A stretch of DNA of 14,022 nucleotides from the NCBI GenBank assembly GCA_023391005.1, contig JAEWBS010000125.1, positions 1 through 14,022 of the forward strand. The letters are read 5' to 3'. Source of the stretch: Bacillota bacterium (lineage in GTDB: Bacteria > Bacillota > Clostridia > Oscillospirales > Ruminococcaceae). The notes below the pieces were generated by a model that saw only the letters and a list, made by a program, of their open reading frames with translations, made no database searches and was not told where the DNA came from. Positions 1-7,551 of the stretch are shown here, piece after piece; the stretch's first letter is position 1, and each line of letters opens with the position of its first letter. The translations under genes and the position numbers were made by a program.

Positions 1-518
1 CGGCTCCTCCTGTTATTGTCGTTTAGCACCGCGCGGCGCAGCGTCGACACCGACGCGCTGTGCGCGTGGCAGATGGCGACGGCCAGCGCGTCGGCGACGT
101 CGTCGGGCTTCGGGCAATCCTCAAGGCACAAAAGCCTGCGGGTCATATCCATAACCTGCCGCTTTTCGGCGTTGCCGTAGCCGACCACCGCCTGCTTGAC
201 CTGCATGGGGTTATATTCGAACGGCTCGACGCCATATTGCGCCGCCGCGAGCAAAATGACGCCCCTCGCGTGCGCCACATAGATGCCGGTCGTCTTATTC
301 TGTGAGAAAAACAGCTCTTCGATCGCCATCGTATCTGGGCGGACCCGCTCGAGCAGCGCACAGATATCGCGATAGATGATCTCGAGCCGCGCTTCAAACG
401 GTATTTTCGGCGGCGTGGTGATCGCGCCCGCCTCAAGCAGAGCAAAACGTCCCCGCTCGTAAGAAACCGCGCCGCAGCCGACAATAGCATACCCGGGGTC
501 TATGCCTAGCACCACCAC
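1..518 (-). CDS. ruvC: RuvC Holliday junction resolvase (3' end cut by window edge)
   Basis: Endonuclease that cuts Holliday junctions during recombinational repair together with RuvA and RuvB. The reading frame begins V-V-V-LGIDPG and carries the RNase H-fold acidic residues of the family: Asp7 in GIDPG, Glu67 (next to Glu68) in AIEELFF, and the aspartates of the PDDVADALAVAICH block near the C-terminus. The start is GTG at 518-516. A GGGAGG ribosome site at 527-532 lies 8 bases upstream, and this start puts the first catalytic Asp at residue 7 as in E. coli. Two further in-frame GTGs (515, 512) follow and cannot be excluded. At least 172 codons are open with no stop before position 1, close to the usual length of about 165-175 residues, so only the extreme C-terminus is missing. 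ruvA and ruvB commonly follow and would lie outside the window. It is unrelated in function to the operon upstream of it. Confidence 0.95.
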   Translation of the reverse strand, partial: MVVLGIDPGYAIVGCGAVSYERGRFALLEAGAITTPPKIPFEARLEIIYRDICALLERVRPDTMAIEELFFSQNKTTGIYVAHARGVILLAAAQYGVEPFEYNPMQVKQAVVGYGNAEKRQVMDMTRRLLCLEDCPKPDDVADALAVAICHAHSASVSTLRRAVLNDNNRRS

Positions 519-562
519 CGGCCGCACCTCCCTAGTCTTTCTCAAATGGGTATATGTGATTT

Positions 563-591
563 ATTATAGCATAGACAGTCCTTTCCAACAA
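563..591 (-). promoter_or_regulatory. Sigma-A type promoter for ruvC
   Basis: On the minus strand a perfect TATAAT (568-563) is preceded by TGC, giving an extended -10 element. A TTGTTG -35 box (591-586) lies exactly 17 bases upstream. Predicted transcription starts near 556, about 38 bases before the GTG start of ruvC. This makes ruvC the first gene of its own transcription unit, separate from the operon that terminates at 711-758. Confidence 0.7.
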
Positions 592-710
592 GCAGTGAAG
601 CGTCGTATTTTGTGGCCTGTACGTGTGCCTTCTGTAAAGCTTTATTGGCCCATTTATCGGTGCGGATTCTTTTCATGGATCAATTACTCGCGTTGTGAGG
701 CGGCTGTCCG

Positions 711-758
711 CATTCAGACAAAAAACCACAGCCAATCAGCTGTGGTTTCGTCTGAATG
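711..758 (-). terminator. Rho-independent terminator of the seven-gene operon
   Basis: A 10-base-pair stem (723-732 with 739-748, loop CAATCA) is followed on the minus strand by a run of six T. It sits 12 bases past the stop codon of the flavoprotein gene at 771. Outer arms CATTCAGAC (711-719) and GTCTGAATG (750-758) also pair, so the whole 48-base element can fold as one long interrupted hairpin. The T-run orientation makes it a terminator for leftward transcription. Confidence 0.85.
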
Positions 759-770
759 AATTTTCGCCGC

Positions 771-2297
771 TTATAACGGCAGCTGCCTGCAAAATTCAGG
801 ATTAGATTCCGGAAAATCGATTCTGCGCTGATTGCCCCGGCTCTCTTGTCGGTTGGCGGCAGCCTCAACCATCAGGCGCACGCTTAACACAATCTGACGG
901 CTTTCTTCATCCTTTTTAAGCTCCGGATCGGCTAAAATCACATTGAGCCGGTCAGTCGCCTCCTGTAGCGCATCTCCAGTGCGGTAGATGCCCAAAACCT
1001 TTGCGGCAAGCGCGCGCACCTGCGGTACCACGCGGTCTCGCACCGCTTGATCGGTCGGATAGACCGGCGCGCCGACGCAGGACACATCCTGCGAAAAGTC
1101 GGTATTGCGCGCAATGCCCTGCGCGCACAGCAGACCAGAAAGGGTGGCCTGACTGGCCGCGTTACCGGCGCAGCGGCAGGCGCCGTGCACACCGCCGCAG
1201 GCCTCTCCCACCGCATAGAGCCCCTTGACGTTGGACTGATAGTCGGTATCCACCTGAATACCGCCCGATATGCTGTGGGCCATCGGCCCGACCTCAATCA
1301 GCGCCTTGTTGGGGTCAACCCCATTTTCCATCAAACGGTCATAGAACCACGGATACCCCTTGAGGACATTCTGGTCGATATGTCGCAGGTCGGCCCAAAC
1401 GCCGCCGTTGGGGCTGCCCTTGCCCGCGGCAACCTGTTTCCAAATTTCGCTGTTCAAAAGCGTTTTGGGGCTGCCTGCCTCGCCCTGCGGGCGGACATTG
1501 AGCATAAAACGCTCACCCGCGCTGTTTCTGAGATAGGCGCCTTCGCCAAGCATGGCGGTGGGGCAAGGCTCGCCGGTCGCGCCGGGCGGGGACATGACCA
1601 CCATCGGCTCATATTCAAGGAATTCCATATCTACAAAGGTCGCGCCAGCCTCCCGTGCGATCGCAACGGTGGTTCCGTTGATATCCTGCGGGTAGGTCGA
1701 GGTGCCGAATAGATTCCCGATGCCGCCCCACGCCGCGACCACCGCTGGCGCGTAGACATTTTCAAGCGTGCCGTCCTTATGCCGCACCGTCACGCCGCAC
1801 ACCCGGCCGTTGTCTGAAAGCAGCCGGACACAGGCGCAGTGCTTGTGCATGTCAACGCCCCGGCTCTGCAGCATCGGCAGCATCTTTTTGACAATCTCCA
1901 CGCCGATTAGCTCGGTCGTGCAGCACAGGCTGCGCGGATAAGTGTGCCCCGAAACATGCCTGAGCTTGACCGTACCGTCGGGATTGCGGGCGAAGTCCAC
2001 GTCCCAACGCCTCAGGAGCTCATATCCGTTGACGGTATTCTGCGTCATCTCGCGCACGAGCGCTTGATTGCCGATATCGTAGCCCGAATGCAGCATATCT
2101 TCATAATACTGCTCGGGGGTATCCCCATAGGGGTTCTCAGGCAGCACAAAGTTGATGGCCGCAATATAGGGCGTTCCGCCCAACCCCGGCGCATAGAGTC
2201 CTATGCGCTTAACACCAAGCTCGCACAGCCGCGCGGCGCAGGCCAGAGCGGCCAACCCCATGCCAGCTATTACAACATCGTAGGTCTTAGAACTCAT
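771..2297 (-). CDS. FAD-dependent oxidoreductase of the fumarate reductase/succinate dehydrogenase flavoprotein family
   Basis: A 508-residue cytoplasmic flavoprotein with no signal peptide. It has an N-terminal dinucleotide-binding motif G-M-G-L-A-A (residues 12-17) and a family block GHTYPRS (117-123). EFLEYEP (225-231) and GERF (261-264) follow, then AHSISGG (340-346) and the FAD-binding C-terminal block GLYAVGEACGGVHGACRCAGN with Arg375. The His/Arg residues typical of substrate binding in SdhA, FrdA and L-aspartate oxidase appear kept. The His that carries covalent FAD in SdhA seems replaced (LGGTPY, 39-44), so FAD is probably non-covalent. No iron-sulfur or membrane subunit is encoded beside it. 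Its ATG overlaps the permease stop codon as ATGA, with AGGAGG upstream, so translation is probably coupled. It is last in the operon. It may reduce or oxidise a carbon-carbon bond in the imported acid or a pathway intermediate; an electron partner is not visible. A TcuA-like dehydrogenase role is an alternative. Confidence 0.85.
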   Translation of the reverse strand: MSSKTYDVVIAGMGLAALACAARLCELGVKRIGLYAPGLGGTPYIAAINFVLPENPYGDTPEQYYEDMLHSGYDIGNQALVREMTQNTVNGYELLRRWDVDFARNPDGTVKLRHVSGHTYPRSLCCTTELIGVEIVKKMLPMLQSRGVDMHKHCACVRLLSDNGRVCGVTVRHKDGTLENVYAPAVVAAWGGIGNLFGTSTYPQDINGTTVAIAREAGATFVDMEFLEYEPMVVMSPPGATGEPCPTAMLGEGAYLRNSAGERFMLNVRPQGEAGSPKTLLNSEIWKQVAAGKGSPNGGVWADLRHIDQNVLKGYPWFYDRLMENGVDPNKALIEVGPMAHSISGGIQVDTDYQSNVKGLYAVGEACGGVHGACRCAGNAASQATLSGLLCAQGIARNTDFSQDVSCVGAPVYPTDQAVRDRVVPQVRALAAKVLGIYRTGDALQEATDRLNVILADPELKKDEESRQIVLSVRLMVEAAANRQESRGNQRRIDFPESNPEFCRQLPL

Positions 2298-4213
2298 GCT
2301 ACCCCTCCTCTCGCACCCGCTTTCTGATGGCGGGTGGCATTAAACACCAGTATTGCAATGCCGAGAACGATGCCTACAAGGGTGGAGATCACCTCGGGGA
2401 TGATCAGGCAACACGCGGCCGCAAACAACAGCACCCGCTCATACGGCTTCATCGCGATGCGATAAAATCCGGCGACCGAGCAGGCCAAGAGAAACGTTCC
2501 AGCCATAAGCTGCACGGCGCCCAAGACAATTTCAAGCGCGGTGCCCTGAAGCAAAATAGCGGGGTTGTACACAAACACAAAGGGCACCATAAAGCCTACC
2601 GTCGCATAGCTCATGCCGGTCAACCCCGTCTTCATGGCATCCGCCCCCGCTATTCCGGCGGCGGTGTAGGAAGCGACGCACACCGGCGGTGTAATCTGCG
2701 CCATAATGCCAAAATAGAACACAAACATATTCGCGCACAGCGCGTCTACGCCAAGACTTCTGATAACCGGCACAAACAGAATGACGCCGACCAGATAAGC
2801 CGCTACGGTGGGCAGGGCCATGCCGAGCAGCATGCAGCCGATCATGGCGATAAACAGCGCTAAAAACAGTCTGGAGCTGCCCAACGCGCCGACGACGCGG
2901 GTCAGATTGGTCGCAAGCGACGTCTGCCCGGTCACAACGTTAATGATGATGCCGCAGGCAGCGGTGGGAATCGCGATATCGGCGGCCTGCTTGGCGCCAC
3001 GCATGCAGCAGCCCGCCAGCCCGCCAATGCCGATATAATTTCTGCGCCCGTTGACAAAATAGCTTATGACGTTGCAAGCCAGACACGAGAAGATGCCGAT
3101 CATGCCCGCGCGCATAAGAGAAGCGCCCTGAATCAGGCTCATGACCAGTATGACGGCGGGCGCCAGCAGGTAAAGCCGCTGAAAAATCGGCTGCTCCACT
3201 TTAATTTCAGTATCGACACCGGTACTGTTCACCGCGCGTTTTCTGGCCAGCATCGTCACAAGGACGAACACACCGACGTAATAGGCCAGCGCCGGTAAAA
3301 TGGCGGATTTGGCAATGAACAGATAGCTGACGCCCAGCATCTCCGCCATGATGAACGCGCCGACCCCCATAATGGGCGGCATAATCTGTCCGCCGGTGGA
3401 AGCGACCGCTTCAATGGCGCCCGCTTCGTGGGGGGCATATCCGACCTTTTTCATCATCGGAATGGTCATGACGCCAGTGGTGGAAACGTTTGCAACCGCC
3501 GAGCCGGAGATCATGCCCATCAGGCAGGAGGAAATGACCGCCGCCTTTGCAGGTCCGCCCGAAGATTTGTTTGAGAACTTCATGCCGCAGTCAATCAGCA
3601 GCTGGCCGCCGCCGCATTCGCTGAAAAACACGCCGAACACGATAAAATAGAACAGGCTGCTTGCAGAGGTATAAAGCGGGGTGCCGAACACGCCGCTCTC
3701 GCCCATCGTCATGCCCTCGGTGAACTGTTTGAGCATCAGCGCAAAGGCCTTGCCCTTGGTATAAAAAATACCGGGGCAATAGGGCGCTATCCACGCGTAG
3801 ACAATAAAAGCGATGATAAAATAGAACAGTATTTTGCCCAGCGTACGGCGTACCGCCAAAAGCAGCAGCACCAGCGTAACCACCATGGCAGCGACGTCAA
3901 GACCCGTTACAGGATCAATAAACGGCACATGGTTAATGAGCATCTTATGCTGGGTCGCGATGTAAAAAAACAGGAAGGCAATGCCGGCGTAGCAGGGAAC
4001 ATCGATTGCCAGCAGCCACTTGTTGTGTTCTCGGCCCTTATTTGCGGGATAATAAAGATACACAAGCGCCAGCGCTATGAAAAGGTGCATCGGGCTCTGT
4101 AACATGGGCGGCAGCTGCTTTATCAGCGCCAAATACATCTGGAACGCGAAAAAGCTTATTGTCACCGCTATCATAGCGATGTTTTTGGGTGTCAGCTTTT
4201 TATCGACAGCCAT
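2294..4213 (-). CDS. Fused TRAP transporter permease (DctQ-DctM fusion, TAXI type)
   Basis: An integral inner-membrane protein of 639 residues that imports organic acids with a sodium or proton gradient, using the TAXI receptor encoded just upstream. Many hydrophobic segments run through the protein. The N-terminal part corresponds to the small DctQ subunit and the remainder to the large DctM channel. Family blocks are visible: GSAVANVSTTGVMTIPMM, ASTGGQIMPPIMGVGAF, GMALPTVAAYLVG and ITPPVCVASYTAAGIAGADA. The frame is open 18 codons further upstream, but I chose ATG at 4213 because AAGGAG (4228-4223) lies 9 bases before it and the extra residues are polar and not family-like. The gene overlaps the flavoprotein gene by four bases (ATGA). 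A 144-base gap with a hairpin separates it from the receptor gene. Substrate cannot be read from the sequence. Confidence 0.93.
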   Translation of the reverse strand: MAVDKKLTPKNIAMIAVTISFFAFQMYLALIKQLPPMLQSPMHLFIALALVYLYYPANKGREHNKWLLAIDVPCYAGIAFLFFYIATQHKMLINHVPFIDPVTGLDVAAMVVTLVLLLLAVRRTLGKILFYFIIAFIVYAWIAPYCPGIFYTKGKAFALMLKQFTEGMTMGESGVFGTPLYTSASSLFYFIVFGVFFSECGGGQLLIDCGMKFSNKSSGGPAKAAVISSCLMGMISGSAVANVSTTGVMTIPMMKKVGYAPHEAGAIEAVASTGGQIMPPIMGVGAFIMAEMLGVSYLFIAKSAILPALAYYVGVFVLVTMLARKRAVNSTGVDTEIKVEQPIFQRLYLLAPAVILVMSLIQGASLMRAGMIGIFSCLACNVISYFVNGRRNYIGIGGLAGCCMRGAKQAADIAIPTAACGIIINVVTGQTSLATNLTRVVGALGSSRLFLALFIAMIGCMLLGMALPTVAAYLVGVILFVPVIRSLGVDALCANMFVFYFGIMAQITPPVCVASYTAAGIAGADAMKTGLTGMSYATVGFMVPFVFVYNPAILLQGTALEIVLGAVQLMAGTFLLACSVAGFYRIAMKPYERVLLFAAACCLIIPEVISTLVGIVLGIAILVFNATRHQKAGARGGVA

Positions 4214-4282
4214 CGGACATTTCTCCTTATGTAGAATAACGGGTTTGTGCCGTTGCCTGAGCGGCATTGATAAACGCCACCA

Positions 4283-4325
4283 AACCGGGGCGAGGACATG
4301 AATTGTAAAATGCCGCGCCCCGGTT
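4283..4325 (-). promoter_or_regulatory. Intercistronic hairpin between receptor and permease genes
   Basis: A perfect 10-base inverted repeat, AACCGGGGCG (4283-4292) and CGCCCCGGTT (4316-4325), with a 23-base loop. It starts about 32 bases after the receptor stop codon and ends about 70 bases before the permease start. On the minus strand it is not followed by a strong T-run, so it is not a full terminator. Such GC-rich hairpins after solute-receptor genes commonly protect upstream mRNA or reduce downstream expression, giving more receptor than permease. That role is inference here. Confidence 0.6.
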
Positions 4326-4357
4326 CGCCTTAAATCGGGGAATTCATCACGCGCAGG

Positions 4358-5443
4358 TCAGCTGAGCTTGTAGCCCATTTCCTCATAATAGGCCTTTGCG
4401 CCGGGGTGCAGCGCAACGCCGGTCAAGGCGCCGTTGCCCGCGGTCGCGGGGTCAAAGTTGGACATGGCTGCCACGGCGTTTGCCAGCTCAGCCTTGCCCT
4501 CGCAGATGGCCTTGGTCAGCGCGTAGGCAACCTCGTTATCCATCGTGGAAGAGACAAGAACAACCTGCTGAGAGCCGACGGTTTTGACATCGACATTCTG
4601 CTTGTTCCAGGTTCCGGCTGGAACGGTCACGTAGTCGTAGCCCATCTTGCAGAGTGCCTCAAGCGTGCTGTCGGCAAGCTGGACGTCATACATATCGTGC
4701 GTGAGGCACAACTCGGTGGTATTGGCCTGACCCGCACCGATGTGGTCGATGGTCATGTCGTAGAGATCGTCCTGCAAACCGCTCTTAATGGCGTCGCCGC
4801 CGGTCTTCTCAACCTTGCCGCCCCAGGCGATGACGTCATCAAGATTAACGCCGAGCGCCTCAAAGACCTTTTCCGCGCTGAGCTCGCCCAGCGTGCCGTT
4901 CTTCTTAATGACAATTTTGACAGGATGTTTTTTGGCGACAAGCTCTTCCATCGTCTTAATGCCGGTGGTGTCGACAAACTTTTGCGTAAACATCACATTG
5001 ACAAAGTCCTTGCCCATGCCGCCGGCCAGCGCCGCAATGTCGGTGGTTGGAGGGTTGTCGAGAATGCCGTTCTCATAGCTCCACTTGGCCGGGCCCGCAT
5101 TGGACATGACGATATCACACTGCGCCGCGTTGTTAACGATGATCGGCGCGCCCACGCCGCCGGGCGAGGTGGTGGTGATGTCGATGGTCGATCCGCCGGG
5201 CAACCCCTTGAGCATGACGCTCTGCAGCGCCGCCGCATAGTTATACGCCGCGGTGCCAACCTCCTGCGCGGCAAAGGTCAGGTTGACCGGTGCGGTCAGT
5301 TTATGCGCCGGTTCGGCGGCCGACGAGGCGGACGGTGTCTCGGACGGCGCCGCAGGCGTCGGCGCGGGGCTGCTCTGCGCGCCGCAGCCGGCCAGTACAA
5401 ATAGAATAACCGCAAGAGACAGTGCTAAGATATTTTTCAACAT
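4358..5443 (-). CDS. TAXI-family TRAP transporter solute receptor (lipoprotein)
   Basis: A 361-residue extracytoplasmic receptor that captures the substrate and hands it to the fused TRAP permease. The N-terminus has a Lys3, a hydrophobic stretch and a lipobox LAGC with the lipidated Cys at residue 20, followed by a Ser/Pro/Ala-rich linker to about residue 50. The mature domain starts with LTFAAQEVGTAAYNYAAA, typical of TAXI proteins (TAXI normally has GGT/GTG near this point). It continues through SPGGVGAPIIVNNAAQCDIV and a C-terminal ALHPGAKAYYEEMG block, with the HPGAxxYYEE pattern common in the family. ATG at 5443 is preceded by AGGAGG at 7 bases. The gap to the upstream pdxA stop is 73 bases with no terminator seen. 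Known TAXI ligands are small acids such as glutamate and 2-oxoglutarate, but the ligand here is unknown. Confidence 0.93.
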   Translation of the reverse strand: MLKNILALSLAVILFVLAGCGAQSSPAPTPAAPSETPSASSAAEPAHKLTAPVNLTFAAQEVGTAAYNYAAALQSVMLKGLPGGSTIDITTTSPGGVGAPIIVNNAAQCDIVMSNAGPAKWSYENGILDNPPTTDIAALAGGMGKDFVNVMFTQKFVDTTGIKTMEELVAKKHPVKIVIKKNGTLGELSAEKVFEALGVNLDDVIAWGGKVEKTGGDAIKSGLQDDLYDMTIDHIGAGQANTTELCLTHDMYDVQLADSTLEALCKMGYDYVTVPAGTWNKQNVDVKTVGSQQVVLVSSTMDNEVAYALTKAICEGKAELANAVAAMSNFDPATAGNGALTGVALHPGAKAYYEEMGYKLS

Positions 5444-5516
5444 GGTTTTTCCTCCTCTTAACCTTTAAAGTTTGTCTTATATTTACCGGTTTGAAAACAA
5501 CCGCCTAAATATACGC

Positions 5517-6602
5517 TTACAGGGTCTTCTCTTTGGCTTGCGCCATCACAATAGCATAGTCGATCGCGTTGGTCAGGCTCAGCGCGTTTGCCCCACCGTC
5601 GCCCGCATGGCCGTAGCCGGTGCCGTGATCGACGCTGGCCCGGATAATCGGCAGCCCCAGCGTCACGTTGATACCCGCGACGGCATCCCATTTGCCCAAT
5701 GCGTTGTTATAAACAAAGCCCTTGACCTTCAGCGGGATATGCCCCTGATCGTGATACATGACCACGACGATGTCGTACCAGCCGCCCAGCGCCTTGGAAA
5801 AGGCCGTATCCGCCGGAATCGGCTTTTTGTCGGGGATAAAAATGCCCTCGGCCAGCGCCGCGTCGATCGCGGGCTGAATCTCTTCGATCTCTTCGTGACC
5901 AAACATGCCGTTCTCACCGCAGTGCGGATTGAGGCCCGCCACGCCGATCTTCGGGCGTTCAATGCCCAGCGCCCTGCACCCGGCCTGCGCGATGCGGATT
6001 ACATCGAGCACCCGTTCTTTTTTGACCAGATCGCAGGCCTGCCGCAGCGAGACGTGGGTTGATACGTGTACCACACGCAGCGCGTCGTGCGCGAGCATCA
6101 TCGTGTATTTGGACGTTTGGGTAAAGTCGGCGTAAATCTCGGTATGGCCGCTGTAATGGTGCCCGGCCATGTTGATGGCTTCCTTGCTGATGGCGTTGGT
6201 AACCGTGGCGTCCACCCGCTTGGCCATTGCAAGCTCAATAACTGTTTTAACGTACTGAAACGACGCCTCTCCACCCAGCGGTGTCGCGCCCAGCGCAAAG
6301 GGCTTGGGTTCGTCGGGGCTTCCGGGAATATCGGCGTTCTTAATCAGCCCAAGGTCGTACACGTCGATGGTGCCGGGCTCAAATTGGGCCTCCTGCACCG
6401 CACGCACTGCCCGCAGCGCCACCTCGACGCCGCCCGCTTTTTTGACCGCGCGCGCCGCGTAGGCCATGCTGCTGAGATCACCGACCACCAGCGGCCGGCA
6501 ACGCGCGTAAATATCGGGGTCAGAAAGCGCCTTGACAGTGATTTCAGGCCCGTTGCCAAACGGATCGCCCATCGAAATGGCGAGTATCGGTCTATTGCTC
6601 AT
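5517..6602 (-). CDS. pdxA: PdxA2-like 4-phosphate sugar acid dehydrogenase (PdxA family)
   Basis: An NAD-dependent metal-requiring dehydrogenase of 361 residues, related to 4-hydroxythreonine-4-phosphate dehydrogenase. Family blocks in order are ISMGDPFGNGPE (9-20), GHTE (152-155), STHVSLR (181-187), GLNPHCGE (223-230), YHDQGHIPLK (283-292) and SVDHGTGYGHAGDG (323-336). By spacing against E. coli PdxA, His183, His227 and His284 are the metal ligands and His153 is a substrate-side residue. PdxA2 paralogues act with DUF1537 kinases in D-threonate and erythronate breakdown, oxidising and decarboxylating the 4-phosphate to dihydroxyacetone phosphate. Context here, with the kinase three genes upstream, favours this catabolic role over pyridoxine synthesis. 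ATG at 6602 is chosen over an open extension of 13 codons because AAGGAGG lies 8 bases upstream and the family starts just before ITMGDP. That ribosome site overlaps the stop codon of the preceding aldolase gene. Confidence 0.9.
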   Translation of the reverse strand: MSNRPILAISMGDPFGNGPEITVKALSDPDIYARCRPLVVGDLSSMAYAARAVKKAGGVEVALRAVRAVQEAQFEPGTIDVYDLGLIKNADIPGSPDEPKPFALGATPLGGEASFQYVKTVIELAMAKRVDATVTNAISKEAINMAGHHYSGHTEIYADFTQTSKYTMMLAHDALRVVHVSTHVSLRQACDLVKKERVLDVIRIAQAGCRALGIERPKIGVAGLNPHCGENGMFGHEEIEEIQPAIDAALAEGIFIPDKKPIPADTAFSKALGGWYDIVVVMYHDQGHIPLKVKGFVYNNALGKWDAVAGINVTLGLPIIRASVDHGTGYGHAGDGGANALSLTNAIDYAIVMAQAKEKTL

Positions 6603-6616
6603 GGGGGGCGCCTCCT

Positions 6617-7525
6617 TTATTCCATTCCATCTGCCGCGCACTGCGCCAGCACGTCCTTCAGACGGGCAAGGCCCTCGTCCGACAGGCTGTCAAACGGCTT
6701 GCGGCAGCCCCCAACGGGATAGCCCAGCAGCCCAGCAGCCAGCTTGACAATTGTATTGGGGTTGCCGTATTTAAAGCAATCGCGAAATGGCCGAATGCTG
6801 TCTTGAACCCGCTTGGCCTTTTCGAAGTTGCCAGCTATAAATTCCTCATAGATGGCGACCATCGTTTTCGGGAAGACGTTGGCGCAACCCGCGATGCCGC
6901 CTTGGCCGCCGAACACCAGCCCGGGCAGAATCAGCGCGTCGTTGCCCGAAAGCACGCTGAACCCCTTGTCGAGGTCGGCCGTCAGCTCAATGTACTGCTT
7001 CAGGTTATCAAAGTTGCCGCTCGAATCCTTGGCGCCCACGATGTTGGGGGCGTCCTTTGCCAGACGCGCGACGAGGGCGGGCGACAACGCGTTGCCGGTG
7101 CGCGCGGGGATATTATAGAGCACAATCGGCATATCGACCGCGTCGGCCACCGCCCGAAAGTGACGGTAAAGCTCCTCCTGCGAGGCTGCGGCAAAATAGG
7201 GCGTTATAACCGAGAGCACATCAGCCCCGAGCGCCTCGGCCTTTTGGCTCATCGCAATCGTCTCAGCCGTCGTAATGCAGCCGCTACCCGCGTAGACCGG
7301 CACACGGCGCGCCGTCTCTTCGACGACGATGCGCAGGATGTGTTCCTTTTCCTCAGCGGTCAGCGCGTAGCATTCGCCGTTGGTGCCAAATGCAAAGATG
7401 CCGTGCACGCCCGCCGTCACCATTCTGTTGACCTGATTGCGCAGCTCCTGTTCGTTGATGCGCTCATCGGCATACATGGGGGTCAGAATCGGCGGAATGA
7501 TGCCTTTGATAGCCACCTTTTTCAT
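6617..7525 (-). CDS. DapA/NAL-superfamily class I aldolase
   Basis: A 302-residue (beta/alpha)8 lyase that forms a Schiff base with a 2-oxo acid. Visible residues are the GTNGE carboxylate-binding motif (47-51), Tyr137 in LYNIPARTGN with Arg142, and the Schiff-base Lys166 in GAKDSSGN. GTNGE in place of the GTTGE usual in true dihydrodipicolinate synthase, plus the catabolic context, suggests an aldolase or dehydratase for a 2-keto-3-deoxy acid or a hydroxy-oxo acid rather than lysine synthesis. ATG at 7525 is preferred over an upstream in-frame start because GGAG lies 8 bases before it and the resulting length is normal for the family. The gap from the alcohol dehydrogenase stop is 26 bases, and the stop overlaps the ribosome site of pdxA. 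The actual substrate cannot be told from sequence. Confidence 0.88.
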   Translation of the reverse strand: MKKVAIKGIIPPILTPMYADERINEQELRNQVNRMVTAGVHGIFAFGTNGECYALTAEEKEHILRIVVEETARRVPVYAGSGCITTAETIAMSQKAEALGADVLSVITPYFAAASQEELYRHFRAVADAVDMPIVLYNIPARTGNALSPALVARLAKDAPNIVGAKDSSGNFDNLKQYIELTADLDKGFSVLSGNDALILPGLVFGGQGGIAGCANVFPKTMVAIYEEFIAGNFEKAKRVQDSIRPFRDCFKYGNPNTIVKLAAGLLGYPVGGCRKPFDSLSDEGLARLKDVLAQCAADGME

Positions 7526-7551
7526 CGTTCTCTCTCCTTTGTCAAAAAATT

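Noticed and set aside
502..759. Plus-strand frame across the ruvC start and the spacer
   Set aside because: It overlaps the ruvC start and promoter and the operon terminator, and has no ribosome site or motif.
1047..1712. Plus-strand frame of 221 codons
   Set aside because: Antisense to the flavoprotein gene, which has full family motifs; the composition is that of a shadow frame.
4406..5404. Long open frame of 332 codons on the plus strand
   Set aside because: It is antisense to the TAXI receptor gene, has an Arg/Gly-rich composition typical of shadow frames in GC-rich DNA, no family motif and no ribosome site.
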